A stretch of DNA of 64,000 bases, taken from the NCBI RefSeq assembly GCF_020085105.1, contig NC_058052.1, positions 22,387,733-22,451,732 of the forward strand, given 5' to 3'. The DNA is from Siniperca chuatsi. Taxonomy: Eukaryota; Chordata; Actinopteri; Centrarchiformes; Sinipercidae. The notes under the pieces are model-generated. The model was not told the DNA's origin. It saw only the letters and a program-made list of their open reading frames with translations, and did not search any database. How positions within the stretch are numbered: position 1 is the stretch's first letter; the number at the start of each line of letters is the position of its first letter. Shown here piece after piece: positions 57,910 to 64,000 of the stretch. A program made the position numbers and the translations under genes.

Positions 57910-60900
57910 CTTTAACAGGAGTATTGATAAAGCCACTAGAACTAAAAAACTAGAAGGGCACTGAGAGAGCAAATCTGCAAGCGCAACCACTGAGTCTGGA
58001 GTGGTCAAAACTATTAGAATTACAGTATGTCAAACAAGCGCACTGTGGTTGTAACAAAAACCAGTAAACCAGGAGTAAAATGTTACCTTCACTTCCCCTC
58101 TGCTCTGCTGTCTGCTGTGTGTGTGTGCTTGTGTAGGAACTGAGCCCCGGCCTCGGTCTAACCAGTTAGTTTAGTTTAGTAATGCATTTATTCTTCCATT
58201 CAGCATCTCCAATAAAACAGGTGGGAGTTGAGAGCCTTGCTTAGATGCACCTGTGCATTGGAAAACGTTTTTTAAATATGTTTAGCCATCTCATAGTAAA
58301 CAGTGTAATGAGTAAGCCCTGGCCTGCAGTGGAAACCAGACTGCAGAGCTGAGGGCATCGCAGTCGAACATTAAAGTTACTTTGAACTCCTGTAACTTTA
58401 ATTCTCTTTGACATGGAGGAATGTAGCTGTAAGCTGCACCATGTACACTACAATTAAGATCAGTGAACCACAACCACCATAAAATAATCCTGTTATCCTC
58501 TCTCTGTCCATCTATCTGTCTGTTAGCTTGGCTGGAAGCACTGGGTTTCCCCACTCAAGGTCAGGGACAGTGAAAGGTCAGTGGACCACCAACAACATTT
58601 TCAGACAATGGAGACCAGCAATTTGCTTTCACCAACAAGGAGGACTGGACAAAAGGAGTGCGAATTACACATTAGTTTATGAGGTACAAAGTATAATGAA
58701 GAAAAACTGCACATCTTTGCAGAATTACTGTTCAGTTTTGCCAAATTTTATAGTTTATACCACTTTTTCCTCTTACAGGCACGTGTAACTTCTGGGTTTG
58801 AATCTGATTTGTGTTTTTTGCTGGAAGTGTAACCCTCTCTGCGAGAATAAACTTAAACATTTATTTACAAGGAAAAGGTTGACTGAACATTTTTGCTCCT
58901 TTTCAGCAACGACGTGCTATATATTCACACATATCCTCAGCTTTTCATTAGGGAGCTACCCAGAACTGTTTAGATGTGATCTGATTTATCAAGCGGAAAA
59001 AATATATGGCAAAAATAATTAATGCACATTCAACAGTGGGTATCACATGGTGATGTTACTTAACATGCAGATTTTTGCCCTTGGTGGAAGTCCTTGTCCT
59101 TGATTTATGACGATAACACCAACAACACGTCTACACTAAAAAGAAGAGAAAAAACACTAACAAAAAAGGCAAATTAAATGCCTTAGTACTAGTAATACCA
59201 CCACATGCCACTTTGGTACTTAAATGTTTAATTTTAAGGAAGAGTCAGCTTCATAAACTGAATTTCAAGGTGACATTCACTCAGAGCAGCTCAGTATAAC
59301 CACAGACTGCTGACCACTGAGCAGCTGCAGTGGGAGTTGTTGCAGTAAATGTTTCCTGCAGTTAAAAAAATGTCAGCAAGCAACCTTCAGGTCTGGTTTA
59401 ACCAACCAACCAACTGACATTTTGGTTTACAGGATAATTCTGGTTTATTAAAACTTGTCTTATTTTCGTAGCTTCAGCCATCAATTCTTTTGATTATGAT
59501 AAAAATTTTACTCAACAGTGTTATCTGGAAGCACTGCAGCATGGCTATAACTTAAAAAATACAAAATACATGAGCAGTCACGTGTTCAGACAGGTTGTAA
59601 TCAAGCCAGCAGTTTTGACAGATTATCTAGACCATGTTATTTGGACATAAAACCAAAAGTAAGAATACCTGTGAAGTCGGTAATAATCCCTCACCACAAA
59701 TATAAGTATGTTTGCGCACAACTACAGTAAGTATAGTATTTGAAACTTGAACCAGGAAGATAATCTGTTAACTGTGATGGATGTTCACTACTGTTTGAAT
59801 TGTTGTTTGTTCACAACCTGTGTGATCGTTCATATTCATCACCTAATCTAACTTCTTTTTAGCAATGTCACTGTGTTCCCAGATTGTTCCAACTTAGAAA
59901 ATGAAAATAAAAATATATTTTTTCAGTCAGATTAAAAGCAGACAAATGTTGTTATTGCCCTAGTTAGTATTTCATCTCTCTCTGATTACATCACAATTTA
60001 ATTATTTTTTTTGCTTAGGAGATATTGTTAAATGAATCTGCAGTACAGCATATATAATTGTTACTATGCATGAATACAAAAAGCCAAAACAGCATAAGCT
60101 TTTACATGAACAAACTGAATGGCTTTTCCCTCTCTGCTGTGTCTCTATCTGTCTGTATCTCTGCCGTCTTCTTGTCCTCTGGTTCTGGTCTTTTCTACAT
60201 AAAAGACAAGTGTTGTAATTACAATTATGTTCCGTCTCCATCTAGAGTTTCACAGAGGAGCTCTGACAGCTGAGCAGGACTTTGACACTGCCTCGGCGCT
60301 GAGGCTTCACAGCCTATTATTAAAACAGACTCCGGGGCGGGGACAAAGCCAGTGAGGGCATGTGTCATGTAACTCCTGACATTGTGATTTTGAATTTGGC
60401 TTGTAGTGATATTGCAATTACGAACCTATATTTTGTGCAGAGAAATTCAGTGGAGCTTGCATGATTTTTTCCCCAGCAGTGTTACAGACAAACTGGCAGG
60501 TAGAGGTTTCAGTGCCTGGCTCAAAGTGGATGCTACCATAATAGGGGTTTTAACAGTTTTATCAACAGTCTCAGCCTTCTAAAGCTGCGATCAGACACAG
60601 TGCGCTTTTTGCAGTGAGAGGCGTCTTTTTCCATATTTGTTTTCAATAGGCAGTAAGCATTTTGCGCGTTAGACTTGATTAACATAAAAATTATCTCCTT
60701 CAGACTGAAATCAGACCGAAGTTGTATCATCCCCCATTATTCCAATACCCTGACTCATTTTCATGATGATTAATCATATGCCCCAAACCAAACTGCGACA
60801 TCACCTCACCACTGGATTCCTTGCATTCATTTTTTAATAAAACCTACTGCTTTGCACAACCCAGTACGAACTCCACTTTCACAGGTACTGAACGTCGGCT

Positions 60901-61130
60901 TTGTTGTCAAGGAAACATTGTGAGCCGCTTTTGTGTTGACTTCATTCAACATTTTATACAAAGCTTTCTGCCCACCCAAAGCTATAATTCAGACAGATGG
61001 TGAAAGCAGCTTTGATGGCGGCTTCAAACTTAGGCCTCAGTTCCGGTATAAAACCTGAAAAACATGTTTTCATCTCTTATTCTGAGGAGCCACAATTGAA
61101 TAACCTCTATGAAGCACATTTTGTACTCTA
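57910..61130. other. Stretch without a supported gene
   Basis: AT-rich. A possible exon-like block at 60246-60350 is described in the findings. Nothing else is recognised. Confidence 0.4.
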
Positions 61131-61430
61131 CTTACACACACACACACGTTTGTTTTACTTCCCCGTGGGGACTGTCATTGACATAATGCTTTACTTAGCC
61201 CCTTACCGTAACCTTAACCATCACAACTAAATGCCTAACCTTAACCCTTACCCTAACCCTAACCTTAACCTAACTGTAACCTGTACCGTAAAACCAAGTC
61301 TTAACCCTCAAAAAGCAGTCTCTACCCATGGGGACCCCAATTTTGTCCCCACAGTGGCACAAGCCCCCATGGGTCAGTGTACATTCAGGTAAAAGTCCCA
61401 CACACACACACACACACACAACAGCTTTTC
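61130..61430. repeat. Repeat with 'CCTTAACC' runs, 'GTCCCCA' motifs and CA tracts
   Basis: 'ttaacccttaccctaaccct' and 'aaccttaacctaa' are followed by 'tacccatggggaccccaatt' and 'tttgtccccacag', bordered by (CA)n. From memory this is a common fish minisatellite-like repeat. The CCCTAA-like part is irregular and is not a telomere. Confidence 0.6.
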
Positions 61431-61529
61431 TTCTTATTTTCAGATGGAACTAATTTGACCTTTGAGCCATTGTCAGCTCTGCCACAGTTCAGTGCAGCAT
61501 GATAATGGCAAGATGTTCTTTACTCTTGT

Positions 61530-61530
<1 letters not shown>

Positions 61531-61578
<48 letters not shown>
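61531..61578 (+). repeat. (CA)n microsatellite, first of a cluster
   Basis: Further CA tracts follow at 61671-61725 and 61891-61928, with one before at 61400-61421: four within 530 bp. Confidence 0.95.
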
Positions 61579-61580
<2 letters not shown>

Positions 61581-61668
61581 TGATAAGAAACCACACACAC
61601 TGTGAAAGGACCTACAACTTCATGTTCACTACACCATAATAATGGCAAAATGTGATTTAGTGAACCGT

Positions 61669-61670
<2 letters not shown>

Positions 61671-61725
<55 letters not shown>
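61671..61725 (+). repeat. (CA)n microsatellite
   Basis: About 27 uninterrupted units, separated by about 90 bases of unique DNA from the previous tract. Confidence 0.95.
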
Positions 61726-61729
<4 letters not shown>

Positions 61730-61891
61730 AATGGTTCATTTCATTTGTAATACCTTGTTCATTTGATGGCATATATGGTCTCTTTCCCTGATTTTATGGC
61801 TTACAGCTCTCTCAGCAGCACGCCTGAGTGATCATGCATCAACTGGGACAGTGATTTAGAAGATCTATCAGTAGGTGCTATGCACACATAT

Positions 61892-61929
<38 letters not shown>

Positions 61930-62099
61930 TGCTGCCACCATGTTCTTATGGTCAGGCCTAAGCAGGTGAGGGTAGAGTAATGAAATGTAAAAAATAAGAA
62001 AGAAAAACACATATGGGCTCTGTGGAGATGCGGAAGAATAAGAATGAAGAAGAGAAAAGACTGGGAGGTGATGCTGCAAGATCAAAACTTCCTCCACCA

Positions 62100-63390
62100 G
62101 TTCAAAATGTATTAATTATTGGATTTGACAATCACCCTGAGTGCCAGTTGCCCTGTTAATCCTACAGTTCAGTGTCCTCTACTCCGCTCATCAGGGTTCA
62201 GAGCCCAGCTGGCGTTCAATATTTGTAGTTTTCATTCTAGCTCTGTAATTAGGGACAAGCCTGTCTTAGCTGATATTGGCTGATTGATTAATGCTTTAAT
62301 TTGCCATTTTGTTAAGCTCATTGCTATTCTGCCCTGTGCTATGTTGTCAATAAAAGCTGCTTATGGGGACGTGTCCACACTAATGCAGATAATTGTGAAA
62401 ATGCCATTAACAGTATGTCTTGAATGTTTTCCATCAACACTGAAATGCTAACAGTAGAAATGTGCTTAAATCTCTTCTTCCCTCACTACTGGCTAAGAAT
62501 ACGGCACAACATTATTTATAGTGATTTGATCACGGGTTATACTGTAAGTGCTACCTGCTAACCGAGGCTACTTGTAAAATCTAGGCTGCTGTATTGAGAC
62601 CCTTGCTCAAATCAATATTTTACAATACGGGCAAAATATTCAAAAAATGTAATCAGTTTCTTGTTACATGCACTGAAAATCTTTTTACATTACTTTACTA
62701 AATCATTTTTTTTACTCAACAGCAAAAATAATTAGAGGTGCCTTTAAAGTTGAGCTGAAATTTAAATTTTCCTCACTTTTTGTAAAAGGAAAATAAATAA
62801 TAAAAGCACTGCAACTGATATCAACCCTCCATCAAACTACTGGTAACACAGATAACAAGCTGACCCACCAAATAGGCCTTTTTCAGAGTGGACATTGTGA
62901 CTTGTCATAGCAGGAAAAGCACTGGTGTTACTAACGATTAACATTACATTAACAATGGCTCCGTGCTATTCAGGTGTCCCAGTGAGCCATGACAGTGTGA
63001 CAGTGAACCAGCATGCACAATGTCAGGAGCCTGAAACTGAAGCAGCTCAAAGGAAATCAGCCATCACTAATTTTATTATTTACAGTTTTTGCTTTACCTA
63101 TTGAGACATGTCAAAATGTCTTTAGTGACAAAGACCTATTATGGGATTAGTAACTGTAACGTAACTACATCATTTTAACTTGTTACTGAAAAAAGTAAAA
63201 GTAAGTAATTTTTAACACAGGGGATGGCCCAATGGGTCTGCTGTAGAGAATATCGATAAATTACTAAAAAGTATTTCTACTATAACCGGCGCAGACATGG
63301 TGTGCTCTAAATAGAGAAAAGTAGAACAGAGCTTTTACTCAGGAATGGACAGACTCTTACATGTTCAATCTTCCCATAGGCAGTTCAAAA
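62100..63390. other. Stretch without a supported gene
   Basis: No exon recognised. 62230-62390 is unique AT-rich sequence with homeodomain-like ATTAA sites. Confidence 0.4.
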
Positions 63391-63505
63391 CCAGTATGTC
63401 TCATACGTTCCGAGACCGCGGTGATTATAAAAGTGGTAATGTGAAGCACCACTACGAGACAACGCACAGAGCATCTTTTGAGCAGGTTAACAAAGGGGAT
63501 GGATT
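63390..63505 (+). mobile_element. Decayed hAT/ZBED-type BED-finger fragment
   Basis: With a frame change, the translation gives LIRSETAVI followed by SGNVKHHYETTHRASFEQVN. This resembles the CLxC...K.GNLKRHYETKH.SF zinc-finger motif of hAT-type (ZBED) transposases. The second Cys is replaced and no transposase core follows. Short and degraded. Confidence 0.45.
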
Positions 63506-64000
63506 TTGGTAATTTTGCTAACAAGAGGGATGGCATCCTCCCTCATTCCCCCTCAAAATGCCTACTGACTGTAACAGATCACTCAGTTATGTGTTACTGC
63601 ACAACACTACTTACAACGAAAACACAGGAAAATAGGTCTTTAACAATGGCAAGCAGAAGATCATCCATGTTGGTAGCAGATGTATCACATGTAGTAATAA
63701 TAGAAATATATTTTTCTTGGTGCTGGCTGAGGTAATGAAAAGGTGAGATTGTTCCACCTTTTCATGTGACAATTTTTCAATGCTGTTTGGTTCTTTATCA
63801 GTTCAAACAGGTGTTATAACCACACTACAACATTATGCATTTTCAAGTTTAGTGTGAATGGAAGGTCAGTCGTTTAGACTGGACAGCATCCAGCAGTGGG
63901 GGATACAGCTATACATTAATAAAAACAAAAATGTTCCTACTGTCATCCTTTCATGGTCTCATCATGGTGCCACCCATGATGATACTGTTGTAATTGTTGC

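Noticed and set aside
61200-61330. Interstitial telomere
   Set aside because: The CCCTAA-like units are irregular and mixed with CCTTAACC and GTCCCCA motifs, as in a common fish repeat, not a (TTAGGG)n array.
1-64000. CRISPR array, operon, phage or plasmid features
   Set aside because: Repeats are microsatellites and eukaryotic transposons, genes have spliceosomal introns, and no prokaryotic signals are present.
1-64000. Retrovirus, LTR or Polinton-type fossil
   Set aside because: I saw no paired LTRs and no gag, pol, envelope or capsid-like translation; the retroelement pieces present are LINE-type.

Overview
This window looks like teleost fish nuclear DNA, probably a percomorph. The evidence is vertebrate split genes with GT-AG introns, very long (CA)n tracts, and repeat families I recognise as common in spiny-rayed fishes: a palindromic foldback element, hAT, Tc1 and CR1/L2-like pieces, and the 'ATTGATCCCCGAGGGG' family. 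There is no bacterial-style gene organisation; nearly all long open frames are low-complexity or repeat shadows. Family and species assignments come from memory, not from a search.

Two protein-coding genes are well supported and face each other tail to tail. At the left edge, on the plus strand, are the last three coding exons of a MAL-type MARVEL-domain proteolipid gene (2464-3794); its first exon lies outside the window. On the minus strand is a complete 12-exon gene for mitochondrial ribosomal protein uS5m (mrps5, 405 codons), running from the start codon at 39910 down to the stop at 14096. All splice phases close, so the exon chain can be read directly. MAL and MRPS5 are, to my knowledge, also convergent neighbours in human, which supports both calls.

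Between the two 3' ends (about 7.6-13.0 kb) lies the most striking structure: five intact intron-containing tRNA-Ile(UAU) genes and one decayed copy. Copies 1 and 2 are in the arms of a roughly 1 kb inverted repeat. Copies 2 to 5 form a head-to-tail array with units of 1132-1135 bp. The array boundaries coincide with the tRNA genes themselves, as expected from unequal recombination between tRNA genes. The coding bases of copies 2-5 are identical; they differ by small indels in the tRNA intron.

The mrps5 introns hold transposon fossils: an 815-bp hAT-like element with an 8-bp target duplication (17.1 kb), LINE endonuclease and SGNH-esterase fragments (19.9 and 24.2 kb), a second hAT derivative (33.8 kb) and a Tc1 transposase piece (38.0 kb). 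Microsatellites and purine-rich tracts are also frequent there.

From about 40 kb to the right end I find no gene I can support. This part holds microsatellites, strand-asymmetric polypurine tracts (notably 49.2-50.4 kb), MITEs, copies of dispersed repeat families and unassigned unique sequence. It is probably intergenic, or an intron of a gene whose exons lie elsewhere.
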